DNA of 64,000 nt, from positions 38,784 to 102,783 of the forward strand of contig CACHKQ010000002.1 of NCBI GenBank assembly GCA_902580445.1, given 5' to 3'. Position 1 is the stretch's first letter, and every line of letters begins with the position of its first letter. The notes under the pieces are model-generated. The model saw only the letters and a program-made list of their open reading frames with translations. It made no database searches and was not told where the DNA came from. This stretch comes from an uncultured Pelagibacteraceae bacterium. Lineage in GTDB: Bacteria; Pseudomonadota; Alphaproteobacteria; Pelagibacterales; Pelagibacteraceae. The position numbers were made by a program, and so were the translations under genes. Shown piece by piece: positions 55,545 through 64,000 of this stretch.

Positions 55545-57277
55545 AGGAAATAATATTTTACCTCAAAAGACTATACCGAAACTATGTGAAAGAACATATG
55601 TGGAGGGTATTTTCGGCTGCTATACTTTCTCTGGTAGTCGCTGGAACAACGTCAGCTATAGCTTGGCTTCTTGATCCTGCAGTTAAGAAGATCTTTATTG
55701 AAAATGATAGAACATTTGCAATCTTAATTCCTATTTCAATAATTATAGTTTTTACTGCTAAAGGTTTGTCTTTATATTTTGCAAGACTTTTAATTATAGT
55801 CCTAGGGTATCGAGTAATAGAAAAACTTCAAGGCCAAATGGCTGGTCATATTTTATTATCTGATACGCAAAGTTTAGAGACAAAACATTCTGGTAAATAC
55901 ATATCAAGTTTTTTATATGATGTGGGTCAAATTCAAGGATTGATAAGCACCGGGGTTCTCAATCTTATGAAAGATTCTTTGACGCTAATAACTTTGCTAT
56001 GTGTAATGTTTTATCAAAATTGGAAATTGGCGCTTTTCTCAATTATTATGATGCCATTAGCTGCGTTCTTTGCAAAATCCCTAGGTAAAAGAATGGGTAA
56101 GGCAACCACACAAAGTGCAATATCTGTAGGTAATTTCACTATGATTCTTACTGAAATTTTAAAGGGCTCAAAAATAATAAAAATATATCAAAGAGAAGAT
56201 ATTGAAGAAAAAAAGTCTAAAGATGCAATTAGAGACTTAACAGAAAAACAAATAAAGATTGGCACTGTTTTAATTAGAGCTACGCCAATAATGGAAACAC
56301 TTACTGGCATAATGATTGCAGGATTTATATTTTTTGCAGGTATTTTAATATCAACAGGGGAAATAGGCATAAACAATTTTTTTTCTTTTTTAGCAGCTAT
56401 GATGTTGTCCTATCAACCAATTAGATCTCTCGCTACCTTAAATATGAGTGTATACCAGGGCAGTGCTGCAGCCAAAAGGATTTTTAAAATAATTGATGAA
56501 ACAATCCAAATTAAAAATAATGAAAAACTCCCAGAAATTGAAATTAAAAAGGCTAACATAAAATTTAAAGATGTAAGTTTCCAATACAAAACTGGAAAAG
56601 ATAGTGCTGTTAAAAATATTAATTTGGATGTTGAGGGCGAAAAAATTACAGCTTTGGTTGGTCATAGTGGTGCAGGAAAAAGTACAGTGATGAACTTAAT
56701 ACCAAGATTTTATCAACAACAAATGGGTGAAATTTTTATTGATGATCAGGATATAAGGAAAGTTTCATTAAAATCGTTAAGAAATAAAATTTCTTTAGTG
56801 AGTCAGGATATTATTTTATTTGATGATACAGTCGAGAATAACATAAAGTATGCAAAATTTGATGCAAACGAAAATGAAATAAGAAATGCATGTAAATTAG
56901 CGGCAGCTGACGATTTTATAATGGAATTGCCTGAAAAATATAAAACTATTATTGGAGAAAATGGAGTAAGACTTTCTGGGGGGCAAAAACAAAGGTTGTC
57001 CATTGCAAGAGCAATATTAAAAAATTCTCCAATAATTTTATTGGATGAAGCTACATCATCTTTAGACACTGACTCTGAAGAAAAAGTTCAAAATGCAATA
57101 TTTAACTTAACAAAAAATAAGACCACGCTAGTTATTGCTCATAGACTATCTACAATTAAGAAAGCGGATAGTATTATTGTAATGAAAGATGGAAATATTG
57201 TAGGAACCGGAAAACATGATGAGCTTTTATTGAAATCGAAAGATTATGAAAATCTTTATAGCAAGCAAGTAATTTAA
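55535..57277 (+). CDS. msbA: MsbA-type lipid A export ABC transporter
   Basis: This is a half-size ABC exporter, 580 residues. An N-terminal six-helix membrane domain occupies about residues 20-315. The nucleotide-binding domain has Walker A GHSGAGKSTVMNLIP near residue 375, signature LSGGQKQRLSIARAIL, and Walker B PIILLDEATSSLDTDSE, then the H-loop VIAHRLSTI. The position ahead of waaA, lpxK and lpxL supports lipid A-core flipping across the inner membrane. Confidence 0.92.
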   Translation: MELKEIIFYLKRLYRNYVKEHMWRVFSAAILSLVVAGTTSAIAWLLDPAVKKIFIENDRTFAILIPISIIIVFTAKGLSLYFARLLIIVLGYRVIEKLQGQMAGHILLSDTQSLETKHSGKYISSFLYDVGQIQGLISTGVLNLMKDSLTLITLLCVMFYQNWKLALFSIIMMPLAAFFAKSLGKRMGKATTQSAISVGNFTMILTEILKGSKIIKIYQREDIEEKKSKDAIRDLTEKQIKIGTVLIRATPIMETLTGIMIAGFIFFAGILISTGEIGINNFFSFLAAMMLSYQPIRSLATLNMSVYQGSAAAKRIFKIIDETIQIKNNEKLPEIEIKKANIKFKDVSFQYKTGKDSAVKNINLDVEGEKITALVGHSGAGKSTVMNLIPRFYQQQMGEIFIDDQDIRKVSLKSLRNKISLVSQDIILFDDTVENNIKYAKFDANENEIRNACKLAAADDFIMELPEKYKTIIGENGVRLSGGQKQRLSIARAILKNSPIILLDEATSSLDTDSEEKVQNAIFNLTKNKTTLVIAHRLSTIKKADSIIVMKDGNIVGTGKHDELLLKSKDYENLYSKQVI

Positions 57278-57283
57278 AATAAA

Positions 57284-58552
57284 ATGTTAAAAGTTCTTTA
57301 CAGTTTTTTAATAATTCTTTTTTATTTACCCTATTCAGTTTTTATATTTTATAGAAAAATTATTAATAAAGAACATACAACTAAATTCAAAGAAAAAATT
57401 TTGCCTAAAAAAATAGTTAGACCAGAGGGTTATTTGTTTTGGTTTCATGCTGCAAGTATAGGCGAATTAAATAGCATTTTCCCAATAATTGATTTTTTCT
57501 TAAACAAAGATAAAAAATTAAACTTTTTGATTACTACTGTAACATTAAGCTCCTATAATCTATTTAAAAAAAAATATGGAAAAAATAATAATGTTTTTCA
57601 TCAATTCCTGCCATACGACTCTAATATTTTAATTAATAATTTTTTCAGAGATTGGAAGCCAAATGTTATTACATTTGTGGATTCTGAGATTTGGCCAAAC
57701 TTTTTTTTAAAAATAAAAAAAAATAATTTACCTTTGATATTGCTGAACGCAAGATTAACTAAAAAAACTTTTAAAAGATGGAAAATTTTCAAAACTTTTG
57801 CCTCTGAAATATTTAGTTCTATTAAAGTTTCTATTTGCTCGAATAAAGAAACTGTAGATCATTTAGCTTATTTTAATTTAAAAAATGTTAAATATTTTGG
57901 AAATATTAAATTTTGCTCAAATTTACAAAATATAAATTCAGGGAAAAATTTTAAAGTTAATATTGAAGAAAATAACAAAATTTGGTGTGCAATTAGTACT
58001 CATCCAGATGAGGAAATCTTCTGTGCAGAGGTGCATGAAATTTTAAAAAAAACCTATAAAAAAGTAAAAACAATTATTGTTCCAAGGCATATTAATCGTA
58101 TCAAAGATATATACTTTGTTATGAATAATATGGGACTTAAAACTCAAATTAAAAATGAAAACGATAGTATCGATGAAAATTCTGAAATTATACTCATAAA
58201 TTATTATGGTTCTATTTTTAAATATTATGAAAATTTTAAGCAAATATTTATTGGAAAATCTATATTGAAAAAATTTAAAAATGATGGAGGCCAAAACCCA
58301 ATTGATGCAGCTAGGATGGGATGCCTGATTTACCATGGACCTTATGTGTCAAATTTTAGAGATATTTATGAATACTTAGATAATGAAAATATTTCAAACT
58401 ATATAGATAATAAAAATATTTTGGCAGAAAAATTAATTAAAAATTTTAATTCTAATTTAACGAAAGATAAGAAAAAAATAGAAAAACTAAATAATTATAG
58501 TAATGAAATATTTCACAAAGTAATAAAAGAATATGAAAATATTATTACATGA
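57284..58552 (+). CDS. waaA: 3-deoxy-D-manno-octulosonic acid transferase
   Basis: WaaA (KdtA) adds Kdo to the lipid A precursor. It has 422 residues. A membrane-proximal N-terminus is followed by GYLFWFHAASIGELNSIFP near residue 46, the GT-B N-domain. The C-terminal part has ISTHPDEEIFCAEVH near residue 236 and GGQNPIDAARMGCLIYHGP near residue 335. It overlaps lpxK by four bases. Confidence 0.94.
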   Translation: MLKVLYSFLIILFYLPYSVFIFYRKIINKEHTTKFKEKILPKKIVRPEGYLFWFHAASIGELNSIFPIIDFFLNKDKKLNFLITTVTLSSYNLFKKKYGKNNNVFHQFLPYDSNILINNFFRDWKPNVITFVDSEIWPNFFLKIKKNNLPLILLNARLTKKTFKRWKIFKTFASEIFSSIKVSICSNKETVDHLAYFNLKNVKYFGNIKFCSNLQNINSGKNFKVNIEENNKIWCAISTHPDEEIFCAEVHEILKKTYKKVKTIIVPRHINRIKDIYFVMNNMGLKTQIKNENDSIDENSEIILINYYGSIFKYYENFKQIFIGKSILKKFKNDGGQNPIDAARMGCLIYHGPYVSNFRDIYEYLDNENISNYIDNKNILAEKLIKNFNSNLTKDKKKIEKLNNYSNEIFHKVIKEYENIIT

Positions 58553-59478
58553 AATTAATTAAACCAAAATTTTGGGATAAAAAAAATTTGGGGTTATTCT
58601 CATTAACATTGCTTCCATTTTCTTTTATTTATATTGTTATAGTAAATATTTACAAATTTTTTCAAAAGAAAAAAAAATACTCTGTTCCCGTCATATGTGT
58701 TGGCAATATTTATATTGGGGGAACTGGGAAAACGCCAATATGTATTAAATTAAAAAATTTGTTAGATGAAAAAAGATTGCCAATAATTATAAAGAAAGAA
58801 TATAAAAATCAAAAAGATGAAATTGAACTTTTGAAAAAATATTCAAAATTATTAGTTTGTGAAAAAAGAGCCAAAGGGATTGAGACTGCAATTGAAAAAA
58901 AATTTGATACAATTATTTTAGATGATGGCTTCCAAGACAATAGTATAATAAAAGATTTAAATATTTTGTGTTTCAATAATAACCAACAAATTGGTAACGG
59001 CCAAGTTTTACCTGCAGGGCCTCTGCGTGAAACATTATCCTCTCTGAAAACTGCAAATATAATTATGGTGAATGGAGAAAAAAATATTGAATTTGAATTA
59101 AAATTAAAAAAATATAACAATGAATTAAAGTTTTTTTACTTTAATTATAATTTAAAGAAATTTGAAGAATTTAAAAATAGAAAGTTAATTGCTTTTGCGG
59201 GAATAGGTAATTCTATTAATTTTTTTAATACACTTAAGGATAATCGATTAAATGTTATAAAGGAAATTACATTTCCAGATCATTATGACTATTCTGATAA
59301 TGATTTGGAAAATTTGTTGAAAATAGAGTCTCAAAATAAAGCTAAACTGATTACTACAGAAAAAGATTTTTTGCGGATGGACCCTCTGAAAAGAAGGCGT
59401 TTTGGATTTGTAACGATCAATGTAAATATAGTAGATGAAAATAATTTAATGGCTGAGGTTAATAAAATCTTTAAATGA
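58549..59478 (+). CDS. lpxK: Tetraacyldisaccharide 4'-kinase
   Basis: LpxK phosphorylates the 4' position of the lipid A precursor. It has 309 residues. An N-terminal membrane helix is followed by the P-loop GNIYIGGTGKTPICIKL near residue 52, LDDGFQDNSI near residue 123, and the C-terminal ITTEKDFLRM. It overlaps waaA and lpxL by four bases each, so all three are translationally coupled. Confidence 0.95.
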   Translation: MKLIKPKFWDKKNLGLFSLTLLPFSFIYIVIVNIYKFFQKKKKYSVPVICVGNIYIGGTGKTPICIKLKNLLDEKRLPIIIKKEYKNQKDEIELLKKYSKLLVCEKRAKGIETAIEKKFDTIILDDGFQDNSIIKDLNILCFNNNQQIGNGQVLPAGPLRETLSSLKTANIIMVNGEKNIEFELKLKKYNNELKFFYFNYNLKKFEEFKNRKLIAFAGIGNSINFFNTLKDNRLNVIKEITFPDHYDYSDNDLENLLKIESQNKAKLITTEKDFLRMDPLKRRRFGFVTINVNIVDENNLMAEVNKIFK

Positions 59479-60350
59479 AAATTTTAAAATATTTAATAGA
59501 AGCTATCTTTATATATGTATTATTTTTTTTATTTAGAATTTTAGGTATAAATTTAAGCAGAAAGTTTTCATCTTTTTTACTGGTTAGATTTGGTTTTCTT
59601 TTTAGAAAAAAAGAAACTATTAAAAATAATATTTTAAAAGTCTTTAAACAATATTCGGATATAGAAATTGATGAATTAATAAAAAAAATGTGGTTTAACT
59701 ACGGTTTAACTTTTGCAGAGTATGTATTCCTAGATAAATTTAGATTTGATAAACTCCCTAAAAGTCATATTGAAATTTCTGGTGAAGAAATTTTAGTTAA
59801 AGTTAAAAAAGCAGGTAAACCAGTAATTTTTATTTCTGCACATTTAGCAAACTTTGAGATAATGGCAATGGAATTGGAAAAAAAAAATATAAATCTCGCA
59901 GCCATTTATAGACCTCTTAACAATTTTTTTTTAAATCCTTTCATGGTCTATCTAAGAAAAAAATATCTTTGCAAAAAACAAGTTAAAAAAGGTTTAATGG
60001 GAACAAGAGAAACTATAAATTATATTAAAAATAATAATAGTATTGCATTAATGGTTGATCAAAGAGTTGGGGAGTCAGAAAGATATCCGTTTTTTGGTAT
60101 ACCCGCTCATACAACAACTATACCAGCACAATTAGCTTTAAAATATGATTTAGAGATAATTCCTATTTTTTTAGAAAGAAAGGAAGAAAATTTTTTTAAA
60201 ATGGAAATACAGCAACCAATAAATTATGAAAAAACCCTAAATTCTGATGAGGACAAAAAAAATATCACCATTGAAATTAACAGAATTATCGAACAAATGA
60301 TTTTAAAAAATCCTACTCAATGGATTTGGACCCATTCTAGATGGAAGTAA
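59475..60350 (+). CDS. lpxL: Lipid A biosynthesis acyltransferase (LpxL/HtrB family)
   Basis: This is a membrane-anchored acyltransferase adding a secondary acyl chain to Kdo-lipid A. It has 291 residues. An N-terminal helix precedes ISAHLANFEIMAMEL near residue 115; the H-x4 acidic pair is HLANFE. MVDQRVGESERYPFFG near residue 194 and the C-terminal QWIWTHSRWK are typical. It ends two bases before the convergent DUF2093 gene. Confidence 0.93.
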   Translation: MKILKYLIEAIFIYVLFFLFRILGINLSRKFSSFLLVRFGFLFRKKETIKNNILKVFKQYSDIEIDELIKKMWFNYGLTFAEYVFLDKFRFDKLPKSHIEISGEEILVKVKKAGKPVIFISAHLANFEIMAMELEKKNINLAAIYRPLNNFFLNPFMVYLRKKYLCKKQVKKGLMGTRETINYIKNNNSIALMVDQRVGESERYPFFGIPAHTTTIPAQLALKYDLEIIPIFLERKEENFFKMEIQQPINYEKTLNSDEDKKNITIEINRIIEQMILKNPTQWIWTHSRWK

Positions 60351-60352
60351 GA

Positions 60353-60550
60353 TTATTTTTTTTGTATTTGATCAATTTTTTTTTTAACTTCTCTGGGAGA
60401 ATAGTATGCCTCTTGAAGTTCAACATTCCAATAAGTTAGTTCATTAAGCGGAATTTTTTTTCCAGAAATTGCACAAATAACGTAATCACCTTTTTCAACA
60501 ATTTCAAAATTGTTAGGATGAAATTTAAGTTTTGCTTTATTTCCGTTCAT
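60353..60550 (-). CDS. DUF2093 protein
   Basis: This is a 65-residue protein of the alphaproteobacterial DUF2093 family. AKLKFHPNNFEIVEKGDYVICAISGKKIPLNEL and LTYWNVELQEAYYSP are the conserved parts. Function is unknown. It is transcribed against lpxL and divergently from purD across 27 bases. Confidence 0.85.
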   Translation of the reverse strand: MNGNKAKLKFHPNNFEIVEKGDYVICAISGKKIPLNELTYWNVELQEAYYSPREVKKKIDQIQKK

Positions 60551-60577
60551 GTTAATTTGAAATAAGATTTACATTAT

Positions 60578-61846
60578 ATGAATTTATTAGTTATAGGAAG
60601 TGGTGGAAGAGAACATGCAATTTGCTATAAATTGAGACAATCTAACAGAGTAAATGAATTATTTTGCTTACCTGGAAATGCAGGTACAAAAAAAATTGCA
60701 AGAAATATAAATCAAGATATTTCAAATTTTGAGGAAATTTATAAAATCATAAAGCAAAATAAAGTTGATATCGTTATTATTGGTCCAGAGGAACCTCTGG
60801 TGAATGGTATAACTGATTTCTTAAATGAAAAATCAGTAAAGGTTTTAGGTCCAAGCAAATTTGCAGCTCAATTAGAAGGTTCCAAAGCTTTTATGAAAAA
60901 TTTATGTAAAAAAAATAATATTCCAACTGCTGATTTTGGTGTTTTTGATGAATTTGACGTGGCTTTAGACTTTATTCAAAAATCTAAAATTCCTATTGTT
61001 GTTAAGGCTGACGGTCTTGCCGCAGGAAAAGGTGTTTTAATTTGTAATTCAAAAGAAGAAGCAATAATTGAAACTAAAAAAATTCTTAATGGAAAATTTA
61101 AATCATCAAAAAAAGTAGTACTAGAGGAATTTTTAGAAGGTGAAGAATTAAGCTATTTTGTTTTGGTTGACAAAAATTCTTATAGTTTTTTTGGATCCGC
61201 ACAGGATCATAAAAAAGTTGGTGAGGGAGATACTGGGTTAAATACTGGAGGTATGGGTGCCTACTCTCCAGCAAAAAATTTGACAGAAGATTTGGATTCT
61301 AAAATAAAAAATAAAATAATAGAACCAACACTTAAGGCGATGAAAACTCTCGGATATCCTTATACCGGTTTTCTATATGCAGGTTTGATGATTAAGAACG
61401 GTGAACCCTATTTGATAGAGTACAATATTAGAATGGGAGATCCTGAATGCCAAGTGCTAATGATGAAATTAAAAACAGACTTATTGAGTATAATTGAAGC
61501 AACTACAAATAATAATTTGAGTAAATTAAAAATTGAGTGGGATAATAAAAAATGTATTACAATTGTTTTATGCGCAAGAGGATATCCTGGAGAATATGTA
61601 AAAGATAAAGAGATTAAAAATTTATCAAAAATTCATTTAGATAAAAATAATCAAATATTTCATGCTGGAACTTACGAGATAGACGGTAAAATATTTTCGA
61701 AAGGTGGCAGAGTTTTAAATGTAACTTCCTCAAGTGATGACCTTAGAGAGGCTAGAAATAGTTCTTTATCAAACCTAAAAAAAATCGACTGGGATAGTGG
61801 TTTTTTTAGAAAAGATATTGGTTGGAAAGCTATCAAAAAAAAATGA
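60578..61846 (+). CDS. purD: Phosphoribosylamine-glycine ligase
   Basis: PurD is the second enzyme of purine synthesis. It has 422 residues and an ATP-grasp fold. It opens with NLLVIGSGGREHAICYKL. IIGPEEPLVNGI, VVKADGLAAGKGVLI near residue 146, and GGMGAYSPAKNL near residue 222 are signatures. EYNIRMGDPECQ holds metal-binding residues. Its TGA overlaps the rsmD ATG (ATGA). Confidence 0.98.
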   Translation: MNLLVIGSGGREHAICYKLRQSNRVNELFCLPGNAGTKKIARNINQDISNFEEIYKIIKQNKVDIVIIGPEEPLVNGITDFLNEKSVKVLGPSKFAAQLEGSKAFMKNLCKKNNIPTADFGVFDEFDVALDFIQKSKIPIVVKADGLAAGKGVLICNSKEEAIIETKKILNGKFKSSKKVVLEEFLEGEELSYFVLVDKNSYSFFGSAQDHKKVGEGDTGLNTGGMGAYSPAKNLTEDLDSKIKNKIIEPTLKAMKTLGYPYTGFLYAGLMIKNGEPYLIEYNIRMGDPECQVLMMKLKTDLLSIIEATTNNNLSKLKIEWDNKKCITIVLCARGYPGEYVKDKEIKNLSKIHLDKNNQIFHAGTYEIDGKIFSKGGRVLNVTSSSDDLREARNSSLSNLKKIDWDSGFFRKDIGWKAIKKK

Positions 61847-62412
61847 GGATCATTGGTGGTAAATTAAAGAATAAAAAGATTAATTTCCCTAAAAATATTA
61901 AAACAAGACCACTAAAAGACAATGTAAGAGAGAATATTTTTAATATACTTTTGCACTCTAATATTATTGATATAAATTTTGAAAGTATAAATGTGCTTGA
62001 TCTTTATGCTGGATCAGGATCTTTTGGAATAGAGTGTCTATCAAGAGGTGCATCAAATGTAATTTTTGTTGAGAAAGACCTAAATGCACTAATTAATTTA
62101 AAAAAAAATATTAATAATATTAATTTATCAAAAAATTCTAAAATTATATCAAAGGATATTAATTTATTCTTTAACGACATAAATTTGAAAGATAATAAAA
62201 AATTCAACATAATTTTCTTTGATCCACCTTACACAGATAAGAGTTTTATAAATTATTTGAAAGTAATAAAAGAAAAAGATCTTTTAGATAAAAAACATAT
62301 TTTAATAATACATAGGGAGGTAAAGTCTAATGATAATTTAGAAGGATATTTAAATATTATTGAAAACAGAATTTATGGTCGATCTCAAATTTTTTTTGGA
62401 AGAATTTTTTAG
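61843..62412 (+). CDS. rsmD: 16S rRNA m2G966 methyltransferase
   Basis: RsmD methylates G966 of 16S rRNA. It has about 189 residues. The N-terminal RIIGGKLKNKKI is typical. The SAM motif VLDLYAGSGSFGIECLSRGA is near residue 48, and the catalytic FFDPPYTDKS near residue 125. The ATG at 61843 overlaps the purD stop and is preferred over the ORF-track start at 61822. It converges on pgi with a four-base overlap. Confidence 0.95.
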   Translation: MRIIGGKLKNKKINFPKNIKTRPLKDNVRENIFNILLHSNIIDINFESINVLDLYAGSGSFGIECLSRGASNVIFVEKDLNALINLKKNINNINLSKNSKIISKDINLFFNDINLKDNKKFNIIFFDPPYTDKSFINYLKVIKEKDLLDKKHILIIHREVKSNDNLEGYLNIIENRIYGRSQIFFGRIF

Positions 62413-63530
62413 ATCAAAAACTTTTTTGTTAAAATTTTAACTTTTTCGACCGCAGGTTGGTCAAACGCATTTACTTTCATTAATTTTGCCATATATATAG
62501 TTTCAAATATAAACAAAAGAAATAGGTCTGCTATGGTTTTTTCATCGAATGCATTTATTTTAAATTCTCTATACGGAATTTTGCATGTTTTTAAAACTTC
62601 TATGAATGCTTTTTTTTGTGAATTTTTAATGTGATCATAGCTTTTTTTATTTAAAAACTTAACTTTTTCCCCGAAGATTTTGGAATTAAATTTAAAATAA
62701 TTTTTTTGTTTAGAACTAAAAACATAAAAAAATTTATCTTTTGGCCCATCTAAATATAATTGCATCAAACTGTGATGATCTTTTGGTGCATTAGAAATAA
62801 TTGGGATAAATCCCTTTTTGTTTTTTCCCAAACTTTCTGCTAAAAGTTGTTGGGACCAAAATAAAAAGTCGTCCAATTGAGGAACATAATTAAAAAATAC
62901 TAATGCTTTAATTTTTTTTTGATATAATTTTTTTGTATTTTTTTTAGAAATAATAAAATTTTTTTTATTTTTGTAAAACTGTAAAAGTTTTTTTTTAATT
63001 TTATATGGGTTAAGACCCATTAGATAAGCTGGAACCATACCTACTTCAGAAAAAATTGAGTAACGTCCACCAATATTATGGTTATGTTTTATAAAAAAAT
63101 AATCTTTTTTTTTGGCCAGATTAAATAAAGTATTATTTTTTTTTTCTGATATTATAATCACATTATTTTTTTTTAAATAATTTTTATAATATCCAGTATT
63201 AAGTATAGTTTCGGTAGTATTTCCAGATTTCGAAATAATTATAAATAAAAATTTTGATGGATTTTTTTTTATATCTATACTTTTTAATAATTTAAAATCA
63301 AGGTTGTCTATAAATATAAAATTTTTTTTTATTTTGTGCTTAAGAAAGGAGTACAAAGCTTTTGATCCAAGAATGGAACCACCCATTCCTATTATTACAA
63401 CTGTTTTGAATTTTTTAAACTTTTTGATCTTATTAAAATTAAAATTATTACTTTTTTTGGCACTTAAAGATCTCAACAAGCTCGGATTTTTGTTCAAAAT
63501 CTTATCCTTAAAATTATCTGTTTTAATCAT
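62409..63530 (-). CDS. pgi: Glucose-6-phosphate isomerase, short form
   Basis: Pgi interconverts glucose-6-phosphate and fructose-6-phosphate. It has two SIS subdomains: IGMGGSILGSKALYSFL near residue 47, ISKSGNTTETILNTGYYK near residue 98, GGRYSIFSEVGMVPAYLMG near residue 153, and the C-terminal AFDQPAVEKVKILT with the catalytic Lys region. At 373 residues it is much shorter than the 540-550 of most bacterial Pgi. The N-terminal region before the first SIS motif is only about 45 residues. Confidence 0.88.
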   Translation of the reverse strand: MIKTDNFKDKILNKNPSLLRSLSAKKSNNFNFNKIKKFKKFKTVVIIGMGGSILGSKALYSFLKHKIKKNFIFIDNLDFKLLKSIDIKKNPSKFLFIIISKSGNTTETILNTGYYKNYLKKNNVIIISEKKNNTLFNLAKKKDYFFIKHNHNIGGRYSIFSEVGMVPAYLMGLNPYKIKKKLLQFYKNKKNFIISKKNTKKLYQKKIKALVFFNYVPQLDDFLFWSQQLLAESLGKNKKGFIPIISNAPKDHHSLMQLYLDGPKDKFFYVFSSKQKNYFKFNSKIFGEKVKFLNKKSYDHIKNSQKKAFIEVLKTCKIPYREFKINAFDEKTIADLFLLFIFETIYMAKLMKVNAFDQPAVEKVKILTKKFLI

Positions 63531-63531
63531 T

Positions 63532-63837
63532 TTAAGGTTTTTTTCTTAATTCTCTTAAAATCATATTTTCTAAATTTGACGATGCCTCTGAACTTGAATT
63601 TGAATTGTTCGCACTACTTATTGCAGCTTCTAAAGATGAGTTAACATCTTTTGTTTTTTTAGATTTTGGAATTGGTAAATTATCATAGTCTGGTGGTAAT
63701 ATAAGTGGATCCTTCTTCTTTATTAAAAATTCGTCAGTTGTCTTTTTTTTTTGACCAGTTACTGCATCCCTAAAATTGGTACATCCATTTAATCCTATAA
63801 AAATTATAATAATAAAAATTATTTTTAAATATTTCAT
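63532..63837 (-). CDS. DUF3035 lipoprotein
   Basis: This is a 101-residue predicted lipoprotein. The signal peptide ends with the lipobox LNGC (Cys19). TTDEFLIKKKDPLILPPDYDNLP is the DUF3035 core, followed by a Ser/Asn-rich tail. In alphaproteobacteria this family lies directly after lspA, as here: its ATG overlaps the lspA stop (ATGA). Function is unknown. Confidence 0.85.
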   Translation of the reverse strand: MKYLKIIFIIIIFIGLNGCTNFRDAVTGQKKKTTDEFLIKKKDPLILPPDYDNLPIPKSKKTKDVNSSLEAAISSANNSNSSSEASSNLENMILRELRKKP

Positions 63838-64000
63838 GTGTTTTTTTTTAATACAAATTCTTTTATAACCATAGCAAAAATACCAAGAGAAATAAAAATG
63901 TCTGCAAAATTAAAGGTAAACCAATGCATGTTTCCTACATGAAAATCTATAAAATCAGGAACAGCGAAATATGTAAGCCTGTCATAAACATTTCCTACGG
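63834..64000 (-). CDS. lspA: Lipoprotein signal peptidase LspA, 5' part outside window
   Basis: About 54 C-terminal residues are present. LspA is a membrane aspartyl protease that removes the signal peptide after Lgt has acted. Both catalytic Asp regions are visible: GNVYDRL and FNFADIFISLG, with VPDFIDFHVG between. It precedes the DUF3035 gene with an ATGA overlap. ileS normally lies immediately upstream of lspA, so sequence just beyond the window edge on this strand should be informative. It was missed by the ORF track because it lacks a start inside the window. Confidence 0.93.
   Translation of the reverse strand, partial: VGNVYDRLTYFAVPDFIDFHVGNMHWFTFNFADIFISLGIFAMVIKEFVLKKNT

Overview
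The window is strongly AT-rich, almost entirely coding, and alphaproteobacterial. Evidence for this includes CcrM beside rnhB, a bc1 complex with a MarR/OmpR-type regulator pair nearby, DUF1289, DUF2093 and DUF3035 proteins, a split F0 operon with both b' and b subunits, and a GroESL operon preceded by an RpoH-type promoter. Together with tiny or negative intergenic gaps, a retinal pathway (crtI, crtB, crtY, blh) and minimal regulation, this points to a free-living marine SAR11 (Pelagibacterales) bacterium. That assignment is inference from gene content; no database was searched.

Layout: 0-1.7 kb, groEL (cut by the window edge) and groES on the minus strand. 1.7-5.85 kb, a HAD hydrolase, ribF, and an ileS that stops abruptly inside the gene and continues directly into the 3' part of uvrC, then pgsA. 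6.4-12.1 kb, an O-antigen-ligase-like protein, a glycosyltransferase, ilvE, a MarR-OmpR-histidine kinase operon and ubiK. 12.2-18.2 kb, lgt, a MidA-like methyltransferase, pgeF, prs, rplY, pth and ychF. 18.2-20.8 kb, petABC (minus). 20.9-31.2 kb, hemF, greA, cca with an adjoining tRNA-Gln, ispE, a TPR protein, a uracil-DNA glycosylase, rnhB, ccrM, an FAD monooxygenase, mutY and dciA. 31.2-43.8 kb, one long plus-strand run: dsbA, smc, atpIBEF'F, crtIBY, blh, ispH, thrB, rnhA, rhodanese. 43.8-51.8 kb, a minus-strand cytochrome c oxidase operon (ctaC, ctaD, two subunit III genes, subunit IV, ctaB, ctaG, and small membrane proteins at both ends) running on into thrC and a peroxiredoxin. 51.9-64 kb, rsmE, a quinone oxidoreductase, small membrane proteins, ubiA, a lipid A/inner-core run (msbA, waaA, lpxK, lpxL), purD, rsmD, pgi, a DUF3035 lipoprotein and the 3' end of lspA (minus).

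The genes describe an obligately aerobic heterotroph: a bc1 complex, an aa3-type oxidase, ATP synthase F0, oxygen-dependent hemF, ubiquinone genes, and a light-energy accessory (retinal from beta-carotene) placed directly downstream of the F0 genes. No proteorhodopsin gene lies in the window.

The strongest anomaly is the ileS::uvrC junction near position 5420. Both essential genes are broken there. lspA, which normally follows ileS directly, sits at the far end of the window in the opposite orientation. The geometry is exactly that of a roughly 59 kb inversion with one breakpoint in ileS and the other in uvrC, either real or created by amplification or assembly. No gene-free stretch longer than 300 bases exists. 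No CRISPR array, insertion sequence or phage gene was seen.
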